Of a DNA stretch of 64,000 nucleotides, positions 32,855-42,041 are shown piece after piece. Source of the DNA: Streptomyces albofaciens JCM 4342 (GTDB lineage: Bacteria; Actinomycetota; Actinomycetes; Streptomycetales; Streptomycetaceae); contig NZ_PDCM01000001.1 of assembly GCF_008634025.1 (NCBI RefSeq), forward strand, positions 3,814,501 through 3,878,500, read 5' to 3'. The translations under genes and the position numbers were made by a program. Every line of letters starts with the position of its first letter. Position 1 is the first letter of the stretch. The notes under the pieces were generated by a model, which did not search any database, was not told the origin of the DNA, and saw nothing but the letters and a program-made list of their open reading frames with translations.

Positions 32855-34478
32855 ACGCGCCGCGCCTCCGGGACGTCCGAACCGGAGGGCGGTGCGTCGG
32901 CCCGGAGCACCGCGGGCTGATCAAGCTGTACCTCCGGGCCGGACGGAGGAGCACCGGCCCCGGGCCGGAGTGCTGCGGTGGGTACCGACCGAGATCCGGG
33001 CCGCGGTCGTCGCGGGCCTCGCCGCCTGCGTCGTCTTCGCGGGCGGCGCATGGTGGCTGCGCGCCCATGTCCACGACGAAACCCTCGAACAGACCGCTCG
33101 GCTCGCCACGGTCCAGGCCCGCACCACCGCGGCGACCGAGGCGACCGCGGACCAGACCCACGTCTTCGAGCGGGGCTTCTGGCCCAAGATCGAGATGGAC
33201 GACGGCGGCCGGGTCCACCCCGCCGCCGGCATCGCCGTCACCCTGGACGGTCTCGCCGACCTGCTGCCGCCCGCCCCGCCCGACGCCGGCCCCGACTGGA
33301 CCCGCACCGTCACCGTCAGCGCCGAGCGCACCCGCGGCCTGGAGCGGCGGTGGCGCGCCCAGCTCGAAGCCGCGCTGCCGCAGGGGGACGATCCCGCCGC
33401 CGCGACCGTCCGCACGCAGGCCCGCCTGCGCATCAACCGCCTGCTCCACCGGGACGTGACCGCCGTCGCCGCCCGCTACACCCTTCCCGACCACCGTTGC
33501 GCCGACCCCGACGACGCCCCCGGCAGGTGCCGGCGCACCGTCTACCACCTGGTCCCGCCCGACGACGCCGACGCGGCTGTCGCCTCCCTCGACGCGCCCC
33601 TGAAGGCCGGTGTCCCGGCCGCCGCCCTGATCGTGGCGGCCACCGCCTGGATCACCGCCCGCCGCTCCCTGCGACCCGTCGAAGCCATGCGCGCGCAGGT
33701 CGCGGACATCACCGACACCACCGACCTGCACCGGAGGGTCCCCGTCCCGGTTGCCCGTGACCGGATCCGCGCTCTGGCCGAGACCACGAACGCCACCTTG
33801 AACCACCTCGAAGAAGCCGCCGAACGGCAACGCCGTTTCGTCGCCGACGCCTCCCACGAACTCCGCTCACCAATCACGGCCCTGCACACCCAGCTCGAAG
33901 TCGCCCTCGCCCACCCCGAACACCTCGCCGACGCCGTCCATGACGCCCTCCAGGCCACCGACCGGCTCCGCCGCGTCACCGACGACCTCCTCTACCTGGC
34001 CCGCCCCGGCACATGCGAACTCCGGGACACGGTCGACCTGGTCGAGATCGCTCACGAACTCGCCCATGAGTACGGACACCGAGGCCATCCGGTCGACCTC
34101 GGTCCTTTCCCCGAGGAAGCGCCCGCGCGCGGTGACGCCCTCCAACTCCACCGGCTCCTGCGCAACCTCCTCGACAACGCCCACCGGCACGCCGCCGACC
34201 GCGTCACGCTCTCCATCACCCCGCACGAGCACGGGTGGGACATCTCCGTACACAACGACGGCACTCCGCTCGCTCCCGAAGACCTGGAACGGGTCTTCGA
34301 ACGCTTCACCCGCCTCGACGAGGCCCGCGCCCGCGACACCGGCGGCAGCGGCCTCGGCCTGGCCATCGCCCGCGACATCGCCCACCGCCACCACGGCACC
34401 CTCACCGCCCACACCCGCCACCCCGACCCCGGTACCACCTTCACCCTCCACCTCCCGGCGATGAAGGCGTCACCGTGA
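32847..34478 (+). CDS. HAMP sensor histidine kinase paired with the upstream regulator
   Basis: A 543-residue membrane kinase. A Pro/Arg-rich cytosolic start leads to TM1 at about 52-72, then a large extracytoplasmic sensor of about 180 residues containing two Cys (DHRCADPDDAPGRC) that may form a disulfide. TM2 is near 252-270 and is followed by HAMP. His337 in FVADASHELRSPITAL is the phosphoacceptor; LLRNLLDNAHRHA and GGSGLGLAIARDIA complete the ATPase domain. Start GTG 32847 overlaps the regulator stop; its own stop overlaps the GT39 start (GTGA). Confidence 0.95.
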   Translation: MSERAAPPGRPNRRAVRRPGAPRADQAVPPGRTEEHRPRAGVLRWVPTEIRAAVVAGLAACVVFAGGAWWLRAHVHDETLEQTARLATVQARTTAATEATADQTHVFERGFWPKIEMDDGGRVHPAAGIAVTLDGLADLLPPAPPDAGPDWTRTVTVSAERTRGLERRWRAQLEAALPQGDDPAAATVRTQARLRINRLLHRDVTAVAARYTLPDHRCADPDDAPGRCRRTVYHLVPPDDADAAVASLDAPLKAGVPAAALIVAATAWITARRSLRPVEAMRAQVADITDTTDLHRRVPVPVARDRIRALAETTNATLNHLEEAAERQRRFVADASHELRSPITALHTQLEVALAHPEHLADAVHDALQATDRLRRVTDDLLYLARPGTCELRDTVDLVEIAHELAHEYGHRGHPVDLGPFPEEAPARGDALQLHRLLRNLLDNAHRHAADRVTLSITPHEHGWDISVHNDGTPLAPEDLERVFERFTRLDEARARDTGGSGLGLAIARDIAHRHHGTLTAHTRHPDPGTTFTLHLPAMKASP

Positions 34479-35953
34479 CAGTCACCTCGCTCCGGCCCGC
34501 CGGGTCTGTCATATCCGGCGCCTCCGTCGGCCGTGCCCTGCTGAGAGGCGTGGCCGGACTCGCGCCGCCGGCCGTCGCCCTCGTCCTCGGTATGTGGCGG
34601 ATCTGGGCCCCCTCCGCGTGGACCGACGAGATCGTCACCATCGACGTGGCACGGCGGTCCTGGCCGCAGCTGACGGAGCTGCTGGGCCGGGTCGACGCGG
34701 TCCACGGCCTGCACTACGTGCTGATGTGGCTGGTGGGGCAGATGAACGGAGGGCTCGACGAGTTCACCGCGCGGGTGCCGTCCGCGGTGGCGGTGGCCGT
34801 CGCGGCCGCCGGCCTGTCGTGGCTGGGGCGGCTGCTCGGCGGTCCGCGCCTCGGGCTGTACGCGGGGCTGCTGCTCGCCGTGCTGCCGACCGCGTCACGC
34901 TATGCGCAGGAGGCCCGCTCGTTCGCCTTCGTCATGGCGGTGGCGGTGCCGGCCACCGGCGTCCTGGTGAAGATCCTGTCCGGCGGTGCCCGGGCCCGGT
35001 GGCCGGCCGGCTACGCCGTGCTGATCGCCCTTCTGGGCTGGTTCAACCTGCTGGGCCTGCTGCTGGTGGCCGCCCACGCGGTCACCGTGGCCCTCCGGCG
35101 CCCCGACCGCCGCACCCTCGTACACCTGCTGACGGCCCTGGCCGCCGGCCTCGCCGCCGTCGTCCCGCTGCTGATCCTGGCCGCCGCCCAGAGCTCCGCC
35201 GTGGGCGACGCCGCGCCGGTCACCGCCGGAACCCCGTTCAACTACTTCACCTGGCTCCTCACTCCCGGCCAGGCCACCCTCCCCACCGCGCTGAAACTCC
35301 TGCTCACCGGCACGGCCTTGGGCGCACTGGCGCTCCTGGCGGTCCGCCGGCACAAGACCCCACCGTTGGCCCTGGCGGTCGGCGTGCCCTGGCTGGCCGT
35401 GCCCCCGCTACTCCTCATGGCCGTCTCCTTCGGCCACCCCCTCTTCGCCTACCGCTACCTGCTGTTCTGCCTGCCGGGTCTGGCCCTGCTGCTCGCGACG
35501 GCCGCCACCACCGTGCCCCCGCGTCTGCAACTGCTGCTCGCGCTCCTCCCGGCCGTCCCCGTCTACGCCTCCCACCAGGCCATCCGCCAGGAGGACAGCC
35601 GCCAGTGGGGCACCCACGCCGTCATCAGGACCCTGCGCATCCACGACGCCCCCGGCGACGCCGTCCTCTTCTCCGGTGCCCGGTGCGGCCTGATCGCCAC
35701 CGCCTTCAAGGAAGCCTTCACGGGCCGCTCCGACCTGGGCCGGGCCCGGACGGCCGCCACACTCGGCGCCCTGGACCACTTGCCCGCCGACCCGGCCCTC
35801 CTGCGACAGCGCCTGACCCACACCCCCCGCGTGTGGCACATCACCTGCACCCACCTCTCGTCCACCGCCCGCCAAGCTGCCACCCGTACCACCGCAGTTC
35901 AGAAACAGGCGCTCAGAGGGCGTTTTGCCGCCTTTTGCAGGTTTCTACGATGA
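34475..35953 (+). CDS. GT39-like membrane glycosyltransferase, 3' end replaced by an IS element
   Basis: GT-C-type glycosyltransferase with about 10-12 helices. The first extracytoplasmic loop has AWTDEIVTIDVARRSWPQLT with the paired acidic residue, and AQEARSFAFVMAVAVP follows. As it stands the ORF is 492 codons, but only the first 480 are native. From 35916 it reads into the IS, adding 12 foreign residues (RGRFAAFCRFLR) before a stop. The missing 35 C-terminal residues lie intact beyond the IS at 37037-37143. It is coupled to the kinase gene by a GTGA overlap, so the two-component system and a surface glycosylation step seem linked. The truncated protein may or may not work, since all membrane helices remain. 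Confidence 0.85.
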   Translation: MTVTSLRPAGSVISGASVGRALLRGVAGLAPPAVALVLGMWRIWAPSAWTDEIVTIDVARRSWPQLTELLGRVDAVHGLHYVLMWLVGQMNGGLDEFTARVPSAVAVAVAAAGLSWLGRLLGGPRLGLYAGLLLAVLPTASRYAQEARSFAFVMAVAVPATGVLVKILSGGARARWPAGYAVLIALLGWFNLLGLLLVAAHAVTVALRRPDRRTLVHLLTALAAGLAAVVPLLILAAAQSSAVGDAAPVTAGTPFNYFTWLLTPGQATLPTALKLLLTGTALGALALLAVRRHKTPPLALAVGVPWLAVPPLLLMAVSFGHPLFAYRYLLFCLPGLALLLATAATTVPPRLQLLLALLPAVPVYASHQAIRQEDSRQWGTHAVIRTLRIHDAPGDAVLFSGARCGLIATAFKEAFTGRSDLGRARTAATLGALDHLPADPALLRQRLTHTPRVWHITCTHLSSTARQAATRTTAVQKQALRGRFAAFCRFLR

Positions 35954-37033
35954 ATTCTGATGAGTGATAGGGGAGGTGAGTGCGGCGTGTGTCACTCGCG
36001 TGGCAAATGAGGCGGAGATCCGGTTGTTGCGCGCCGCCTGCTCCTGTTTCGTCGCAAAGTGCGCCGGTTGGGTTCGAATGCCCCTGCCCGTCCGGCCCAC
36101 ACCCTGACCGGCGCCCCGGTTCTCGGCTACTCCGGAGGCATGAGCGCGCGTCGCCGCTATCCCAGTGACCTGTCAGATGCCCGCTGGGCCCTGGTCGAAC
36201 CGCTGCTGACCAGCTGGCGGGAGGAAATCGTCCGCCGGGGCCTCAACATCGGCCACCCGCCCCGCCATGACCTGCGCGATCTCCTGGACGCGGTGCTCTA
36301 CGTGGCCCGCACCGGCATCCCCTGGCGCTACCTGCCGCACGACTATCCACATTGGAACACGGTCTACCAGTACTTTGCCCGCTGGGAGCAGGCCGGCGTC
36401 TTCGAGCAGCTCAACGCCCTGCTGCGGCGCCGCGTCCGCGAGGACGAAGGCCGCACGCCGGAGCCGACCGCGATGGTGATCGACGCCCAGAGCATCAAGA
36501 CCTCCGCCAACGTCCCCGCGGCCGGCCAGGGCGCCGACGCCGGCAAGAAGATCGTGGGCCGCAAGCGGAGCGTCGTGATCGACACGACCGGCCTGCTGCT
36601 GGCCGTCCTGGTCACCGCCGCGAGCATCCAGGACTCCACCGCCGGCGAGACCCTGCTCAACCGGATCGCCGCCGCCCACCCCACCATCCGCAAGGGCTGG
36701 GCCGACCGCGGCTACCGCGAATACCTTGTCGACCGCGCCGCCCGCCTCGGCATCGACCTCGAAATCGTCCGCCGCACCCCCGGCGCAGCCCGCGGCTTCA
36801 CCGTGCAACCGCGCAGGTGGTGCGTGGAGCGCACCCTGGGATGGCTGATGCTGAACCGCCGCCTGGCCCGCGACTACGAAGCCCTCCCGGCCCGCTCCAC
36901 CGCCATGATCTACATCGCGATGATCGCCCTCATGACGCGACGCCTCACCAGAGAAACCACACCAACCTGGCGAGGACTGTGAAACCTCGCCAACGCGGCA
37001 CATCGGGACGAAACATTGGGAGGAAACGCCCTC
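35916..37033 (+). mobile_element. IS5-family insertion sequence, 1118 bp, inserted in the GT39 gene
   Basis: Ends: left GAGGGCGTTT at 35916 and its inverted copy AAACGCCCTC ending 37033, 10 bp perfect with about 12 of 16 matching overall. Flanking both sides is TCA (35913-35915 and 37034-37036), a 3-bp target duplication of TNA form, as reported for the IS1031 group of IS5. Removing the element plus one TCA restores the GT39 frame exactly. It encodes one transposase in the same direction as the host gene. The 224 bp left of the transposase show no second gene. Confidence 0.92.
36140..36982 (+). CDS. IS5-family DDE transposase
   Basis: A 280-residue transposase, full length for the group. The N-terminal DUF4096-type domain reads RRYPSDLSDARWALVEPLL, then VARTGIPWRYLPHDYPHWNT. 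Catalytic residues appear intact: Asp115 in VIDAQSIKTS, Asp189 in KGWADRGY and Glu230 in WCVERTLGWL. The GGAGG site is only 1 nt before the ATG, so an in-frame upstream start is possible. The element therefore looks potentially active. Confidence 0.95.
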   Translation: MSARRRYPSDLSDARWALVEPLLTSWREEIVRRGLNIGHPPRHDLRDLLDAVLYVARTGIPWRYLPHDYPHWNTVYQYFARWEQAGVFEQLNALLRRRVREDEGRTPEPTAMVIDAQSIKTSANVPAAGQGADAGKKIVGRKRSVVIDTTGLLLAVLVTAASIQDSTAGETLLNRIAAAHPTIRKGWADRGYREYLVDRAARLGIDLEIVRRTPGAARGFTVQPRRWCVERTLGWLMLNRRLARDYEALPARSTAMIYIAMIALMTRRLTRETTPTWRGL

Positions 37034-37036
37034 TCA

Positions 37037-37143
37037 CCGACGCCGGCTTCACCCCGGCCCACCACTACAGCGCGCCCGGCGTGGACATCACCCTCGAAGA
37101 AGGCCCGGCCGCGAGGCGGTTCGTCCAACGCCCGTCCGGCTGA
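37037..37143 (+). pseudogene. severed C-terminal fragment of the GT39 gene
   Basis: Continues the GT39 reading frame after the IS. Joined to codon 480, it reads ALTDAGFTPAHHYSAPGVDI, then TLEEGPAARRFVQRPSG and a stop at 37141. DAGF ... PGVDITL resembles the terminal beta hairpin of GT39 proteins. The intact ancestor would be about 515 residues. Confidence 0.85.
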
Positions 37144-37187
37144 TTCGGCGGGACCGTCGGGTTGGTCGCACAGCTGGCTGCCGGATC

Positions 37188-38090
37188 TCACTGTCCGCGT
37201 CGTCGCGCGCAGGTGGCACCGACGGCGTCGGCGAAAGCGCGGGCGAGCGGGGTGAGGGCGTCCCAGCGGCGTACCGCCCAGCCCACGGACAGTTCCGGCA
37301 GACCGGCGATGGGCAGGAAACGAAGCGGGCCGGACCCGTCGGGAGCCTGTTGGCCGGGCAGGGCGGGCACCACGGCGTGGCCGAGGCCGAGTTCCGCCAG
37401 GAGGATGGCGGTGTCCCAGTCGGCGACGCTGGTGTCGGACCTCACCTGGATGCCCAACTCGGCGAACGCGGTGTCCAGGTGGGCCCGGGAAGAGGAGCTC
37501 TCCGGGAGCCTGATGTGCCGGATGTCCGCCAGATCGGCGGCTTCGACATGTGAGCGCTCCGCGAGGGGGTCGTCGGCCCGCACGGCCAGCACCCACGGCA
37601 ATGCGACGACCGAGCGCTGCTCGATGCCGCGGACCGGGCTGCCGAGGGTGATCCAGGCGAGGTCGAGGGCGCTGGAGGCGAGGGCGTCGAAGCAGTTGCG
37701 ACTGGAGGTTTCCGTCCGGAATTCCAGGCTCACCTTGGGAAAGCGCCGGCGGAAGTCCACGACGGCTTCGGCCATGAAGTGCCGCACGGTGGTGGCACCG
37801 GTCGTCACCCGTACGGAGCCCGCGTCGCCGCGCACCAGCTCCTTGAGGTTGCGAAGGGCCGAATCAAGGCCGGCGATGCCGTCCGCCGCCGCCGCTCGGA
37901 GTATCTGCCCCGCCGAGGTGGGAGCCACCCCGCGCGGGTGGCGTTCCAGGAGCTGCACGCCCGTCTCCCGTTCCAGCCGTTTCACGTGCTGGCTCACGGC
38001 GGACTGCGTACAGGAAAGGTCCCGGGCCACGGCGCTCAGGCTGCCGGCCCGGCACACCGCGACGAAGACGCGGAGGTCATCGAGAGTCAT
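37188..38090 (-). CDS. LysR-family transcriptional regulator
   Basis: A 300-residue LTTR. The recognition domain is MTLDDLRVFVAVCRAGSLSA, then VARDLSCTQSAVSQHVKRLE. The effector domain begins near residue 90 (SVRVTTGATTVRHFMAEAVV). It is divergent from the ketopantoate-reductase-like gene, with a CCCAAG-N6-CTTGGG dyad 4 bp upstream of its start, so it probably controls both itself and that gene. Confidence 0.93.
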   Translation of the reverse strand: MTLDDLRVFVAVCRAGSLSAVARDLSCTQSAVSQHVKRLERETGVQLLERHPRGVAPTSAGQILRAAAADGIAGLDSALRNLKELVRGDAGSVRVTTGATTVRHFMAEAVVDFRRRFPKVSLEFRTETSSRNCFDALASSALDLAWITLGSPVRGIEQRSVVALPWVLAVRADDPLAERSHVEAADLADIRHIRLPESSSSRAHLDTAFAELGIQVRSDTSVADWDTAILLAELGLGHAVVPALPGQQAPDGSGPLRFLPIAGLPELSVGWAVRRWDALTPLARAFADAVGATCARRRGQ

Positions 38091-38094
38091 GAGC

Positions 38095-38112
38095 CCCAAG
38101 CTATCCCTTGGG
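38095..38112. promoter_or_regulatory. LysR-type dyad next to the lysR start
   Basis: Perfect CCCAAG-N6-CTTGGG inverted repeat immediately upstream of the regulator start and 163 bp from the divergent gene. TTGACT at 38134-38139 is a possible rightward -35 box; its -10 is weak. Confidence 0.5.
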
Positions 38113-38274
38113 AGAGCCCACAGAACCCGAGGATTGACTAGGGCCTTTCCCCGCATCGATGATCTGCCCGGGGCAACAACCGGTCCCGGCGCTCAAGCCC
38201 TTCGGTCCGGACCAGGGCCAGCGAGTCCGGCGGGACAGACGCCGACCCCACCCCGCACACGAGAGGAAACACGC

Positions 38275-39234
38275 GTGCCCATGTCCTCGTCGCTCGGCAA
38301 CGCCGGCGTCCCCTCCGCCCGAGGGTGGACCATCGCGGTACTCGGCCCGGGCGGAGTCGGCGGCCTGCTGGCCGGAGTGCTCTCCCGAGCCGGACACCGG
38401 GTCGTCTGCGTGGCCGGGCAGGACACCGTACGGACACTGCGCCAGGACGGCATCCGAGTGCGCAGCGGACAGTTCGGCGACTTCGCCGCGTACGTCGAAG
38501 CGGACACCGAACTGCGCGAACGCGTCGACCTGTGCCTGATCACGGTCAAACACACCGCACTTGACGCGGCGTTGGAACGAATTCCGGCCCGAGCACTCGG
38601 CGACGCGCTGATCCTCCCTTTGCTGAACGGCATCGAGCATCTGCCGGCGCTGCGCCGTCGTTACGACGGGCACGAAGTCGCGGCGGGTGTGATCCGGGTG
38701 GAGTCGTCCCGTACTGCGCCCGGCACCATCACACACGGCAGCCCGTTCACGGAAATCGACCTGGCCGGAAGGCGTGAACGCCTTTCCCCGTTGGCCGCGA
38801 TGCTGGCCGATGCCGGGGTGCGCTCGCGCGTCTGCGATGACGAGACTGCCGCCCTGTGGTCGAAACTGGCGTTTCTCGCGCCCTTTGCCCTGCTCACCAC
38901 CCGTTACGGGCTCACCATAGGCGCAGTGCGAACCGAGCGGCGGGAGGAACTGGTGACCCTCGTCGAGGAAACCGCCGCGGTGAGCGACGCCTGCGGCGCC
39001 CCCACCGATCCCGCGAAAACCCTGGCGCTGTACGACGCGTTCCCGGCCGAAAGCAAGTCGTCCATGCAACGCGACGCGGAGGCAGGCCGTCCGCTGGAAC
39101 TCGACGCGATCGGCGGGGCGGTGCTGCGGGCGGCCGGACGACACGGCGTCCCCGTACCGGTGATGAGCCGGCTGGTAGCCGAACTGACGACGGGACCGAC
39201 GGCTGACTCGTCGCGTGGCGGAACGACTGGGTAG
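38275..39234 (+). CDS. ketopantoate reductase-like (ApbA/PanE) NADP-dependent dehydrogenase
   Basis: A 319-residue two-domain dehydrogenase. The Rossmann loop is AVLGPGGVGGLLAGVLSRAG (21-40); LCLITVKHTALD and LPLLNGIEHLPAL follow; the helical C-domain has LWSKLAFLAPFALLT. This is the ApbA/PanE fold reducing a 2-keto acid to the 2-hydroxy acid. It need not be the housekeeping panE, because it sits beside a LysR regulator. GTG 38275 is preferred over ATG 38281 because AGAGG lies 8 nt before it. Confidence 0.88.
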   Translation: MPMSSSLGNAGVPSARGWTIAVLGPGGVGGLLAGVLSRAGHRVVCVAGQDTVRTLRQDGIRVRSGQFGDFAAYVEADTELRERVDLCLITVKHTALDAALERIPARALGDALILPLLNGIEHLPALRRRYDGHEVAAGVIRVESSRTAPGTITHGSPFTEIDLAGRRERLSPLAAMLADAGVRSRVCDDETAALWSKLAFLAPFALLTTRYGLTIGAVRTERREELVTLVEETAAVSDACGAPTDPAKTLALYDAFPAESKSSMQRDAEAGRPLELDAIGGAVLRAAGRHGVPVPVMSRLVAELTTGPTADSSRGGTTG

Positions 39235-39350
39235 CGGGTGCGGATGGGCGCGGATGGGTGCGGATCGCGTGAAACGAGCAGGCAGGTTGCTGTCTGCCAT
39301 CGGTGAACACCTGTCCGGGGCGGGCCCAACCGCCATTACAGTCCAGCGGC

Positions 39351-40076
39351 ATGACGACGATCACCACCCGTACGGTCGAATACCCGGCCGACAACCTGAC
39401 GATGTTCGGGCACCTCGCGCTCCCGGCCGGTGCCGGGCGTCGGCCCGCGGTTCTGGTCGGACCCGAGGGAACAGGACTCAGCGACGTCGAGCGCCGCCGG
39501 GCCGAGGCCCTGGCCGAGCTGGGATACGTGGCGCTGGCCTTCGACCTCCATGGCGGGCGCTATCTGAGCGATCCCGAAGAAATGCTGGCCCGTTGCCTGC
39601 CGTTGCTCACCGACCCCGGCCGCATGCGGGACATCGGCCACGCGGCGCTCGACGTCCTGCGTGCCGAACCGCGGGCCGACCCCGGCCGGATCGCGGCCGT
39701 CGGCTACGGCACCGGGGGCGCGATCGCGCTGGAACTCGGACGCGCCGGCGTCGACCTGCGTGCGATCGGGACCGTCAACGCACTGACCACGGGCCGGCCG
39801 GGCGAGGCGGCACGCATTCGCTGCCCGGTGTGGGCCGGGGTCGGATCGGAAGACCCGATCATGCCGCCCGCGCAACGGGAGGCGTTCACCGCCGAGATGC
39901 AGGCCGCCGGCGTCGACTGGCGCCTCACGGTCTACGGCGGCGCCCTGCACGCCTTCCACCACCCACCGGTCGACCACACCGTGCGCCCCGGCGTCGGCCA
40001 CCACCCACGCCACGCACAGCGAGCCTGGCGCGACATCGTCGACCTGCTCGCCGAGTGCCTGCCCGTAACGGATTGA
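39351..40076 (+). CDS. dienelactone hydrolase-family protein lacking the usual nucleophile
   Basis: A 241-residue alpha/beta protein with the dienelactone hydrolase layout. The acid (Asp168 in GVGSEDPIMP) and His (His200 in GGALHAFHHPP) are present. The nucleophile elbow, normally G-x-C-x-G-G or G-x-S-x-G-G, reads GYGTGG (118-123), with Gly120 at the Cys/Ser position. It is thus probably not a standard hydrolase. TACAGT at 39337-39342 ends 8 bp before the ATG and no ribosome site is seen, so the mRNA may be leaderless. Confidence 0.85.
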   Translation: MTTITTRTVEYPADNLTMFGHLALPAGAGRRPAVLVGPEGTGLSDVERRRAEALAELGYVALAFDLHGGRYLSDPEEMLARCLPLLTDPGRMRDIGHAALDVLRAEPRADPGRIAAVGYGTGGAIALELGRAGVDLRAIGTVNALTTGRPGEAARIRCPVWAGVGSEDPIMPPAQREAFTAEMQAAGVDWRLTVYGGALHAFHHPPVDHTVRPGVGHHPRHAQRAWRDIVDLLAECLPVTD

Positions 40077-40261
40077 TCCGGTCGGCTCCCGACGCCCACT
40101 CCTGCCCGCCGTGATCGTCGTCGTCCAGAGCCGGCGCGTGGGTGCGAGCGGGAGCCGGGCGAGCACGGCCGCCGCGCCGCGGCGCGAAACGCCGTGGGAG
40201 CACGGGCTAGGCACGTGACCGAGCCTGCGCACACTGCCCCGTTCCGGTCGTACGATGCCGT

Positions 40262-40795
40262 CTACCGGCCGTACGCCTCCGGGCGGGGCAGCGGGCCGAC
40301 ATCGCTGTGGCGGCCCGGGCGCAGCGCAGCGTGGCGCTGACCGGGGCCGGGGCCGGAGCCGGCGGCCAGCGCATCCGCGACTGCTCCGGTGGCGAAGCCG
40401 TAGACCGCCTTGTGCAGCAGATCCACCACCAGCTCGGCGCGCGGCCAGGTCTGTGGCGGGGCACCGACTCCCGTGGCGTTCTCCAGGACCTGATCGTTGG
40501 TCAGCCGCACCACGGTGAACATCGCCGACGACCACGGGCCGCGCAGCCCGGCGTGCGCCATCACCGAGCGCAGCACGCCGAGCAGTGCTCCCTGGCCGAC
40601 ATGCATGGCCAGGTTGACCTTCACCGGCCGGCGGCCGGGACGCTCCGGCATACCCGTCAGGCGTGCCAGCGTACGTCCCGGTACATAGGAGTCGGGGCGG
40701 CCGCTCAGGCGCTGTTCCGCCTTCTCGCCCAGCGTCATCACGACCGCTCCGGCCGCCCCGGCGGCCAGCCCCTGCCACAGTGCGCGCTTCATCAT
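40262..40795 (-). CDS. conserved hypothetical membrane protein
   Basis: A 177-residue protein. Hydrophobic stretches appear at about 8-22 (QGLAAGAAGAVVMTL), 62-82 (VNLAMHVGQGALLGVLRSVM), 88-98 and 125-145 (LVVDLLHKAVYGFATGAVAD). The arrangement resembles DUF1440/YagU-like membrane proteins. A basic, Pro-rich tail follows. Function is unknown. It follows the zinc dehydrogenase gene by 61 bp on the same strand and may belong to that operon. Confidence 0.7.
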   Translation of the reverse strand: MMKRALWQGLAAGAAGAVVMTLGEKAEQRLSGRPDSYVPGRTLARLTGMPERPGRRPVKVNLAMHVGQGALLGVLRSVMAHAGLRGPWSSAMFTVVRLTNDQVLENATGVGAPPQTWPRAELVVDLLHKAVYGFATGAVADALAAGSGPGPGQRHAALRPGRHSDVGPLPRPEAYGR

Positions 40796-40856
40796 GCGGC
40801 GACGGGTACCCCTTGCCGCCGCCCCCTTACCACGGCCGGCTTCACGTCCCCGGCAG

Positions 40857-42041
40857 TCAGCCGGCCGTCTGGGGACCGGTGAAGACGGCGCGCAGGCATC
40901 CGTCGGTCTTCTTCTTGAACATGTCGTAGCCCTCGACGGCCTTGTCGAGCGGCATGGTGTGGGTGGCCAGGTGCGAGGTGGTGAGTTCCCCCTTGGCGAT
41001 CAGGTCCAGCAGCATCGGGATGTACCGCTGGCCGTGCTGCTGCGCGCCCCGCACGGTGAGCCCCTTGTTGATGACCGCGCCCAGGGGGAACTTGTCCACC
41101 GCGCCCGCGAAGACACCCAGGATGAAGACCGTCCCGCCCTTGCGGCAGGCGTGGATGGCCTGGCGCACCGCAGTGGGGCGGTCCGTCTGGAGCCGGAGCT
41201 GCTGCTTGGCCTGGTCGTAAAGGTGCATCGGCCCGTCGCTGTGGGCTTCCATCCCCACCGCTTCGATGCACACGTCCGGCCCGCGGCCGCCGGTGCGCTC
41301 GCGCAGTTCGGCGGCGACGTCGGTGGCGGTGTAGTCGACCGTCTCGGCACCGGTGTGCCGCTCGGTCATCTCCAGGCGCTCCGGGAGCCGGTCGATCGAG
41401 ATCACCCGTTCGGCCCCCTTCAGGAAGGCGGCCCGCGCCGCCATCTGGCCGACCGCGCCACAGCCCCAGACCGCGACGACGTCACCCGGTCCGACGCCCG
41501 CGAGATCGGCGCCCATCCAGCCGGTCGGTACGGCGTCCGACGCGAACAGGGCGCTGATGTCGTCGACGCCGTCCGGGACGGGGAAGGCCCCGTGATCGGC
41601 GAAAGGCACCCGTACGTACTCGGCGTGGCTGCCGCGCAGGCCGCCCATGGCGTGCGAGTAGCCGAAGATGCCACCGGACTCGTAACCGAACATGGCCTGC
41701 CCGATGCCGGGATTGGTGTTGGTGTTGTCGCACAGGGACCACAGGTCGTTGGCGCAGTACCAGCAGCGACCGCAGCCGACGAAGGAGGAGACGACGACCC
41801 GGTCGCCGACCTGGTGGCGGCGCACCTCGCGGCCGGCCTCCACGACCTCGCCGAGGAACTCGTGGCCGATGACGTCACCGGCCCGCATCGCGGGGATGTA
41901 GCCGCCGATCAGGTGAAGGTCGGAGCCGCAGGTCGTGCCGGCGATGAGCCGGACGACGACGTCCTGGTCGTTGCGCAGCCCGGCGTCGGGCACCCGCTCG
42001 ACGGACAGCTTGTTCACCCCTTGCCAGCACAGGGCCTTCAC
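40857..42041 (-). CDS. zinc-dependent alcohol dehydrogenase (formaldehyde-dehydrogenase-like MDR)
   Basis: A 394-residue medium-chain dehydrogenase. The catalytic zinc site has Cys38, His60 and Glu61 (GHEFLGEVVEAG); the structural zinc site is complete with Cys90, Cys93, Cys96 and Cys104. NAD binding is by VVAVWGCGAVGQMAARAAFL. Length and C-terminal extension fit the glutathione-independent formaldehyde dehydrogenase-like group (FdhA/CPA). GTG start overlaps the stop of the upstream gene (GTGA) with GGAGGGAG just ahead. Confidence 0.92.
   Translation of the reverse strand: MKALCWQGVNKLSVERVPDAGLRNDQDVVVRLIAGTTCGSDLHLIGGYIPAMRAGDVIGHEFLGEVVEAGREVRRHQVGDRVVVSSFVGCGRCWYCANDLWSLCDNTNTNPGIGQAMFGYESGGIFGYSHAMGGLRGSHAEYVRVPFADHGAFPVPDGVDDISALFASDAVPTGWMGADLAGVGPGDVVAVWGCGAVGQMAARAAFLKGAERVISIDRLPERLEMTERHTGAETVDYTATDVAAELRERTGGRGPDVCIEAVGMEAHSDGPMHLYDQAKQQLRLQTDRPTAVRQAIHACRKGGTVFILGVFAGAVDKFPLGAVINKGLTVRGAQQHGQRYIPMLLDLIAKGELTTSHLATHTMPLDKAVEGYDMFKKKTDGCLRAVFTGPQTAG

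Noticed and set aside
35980..36168. A second small gene inside the IS
   Set aside because: A 62-codon frame with Arg/Pro/Ser-rich translation that overlaps the transposase start; IS5 elements of this size usually carry one gene.
35912..37035. CTC as the IS target duplication
   Set aside because: With CTC the inverted repeats do not line up at the element ends; with TCA they align perfectly for 10 bp and the host frame is restored.
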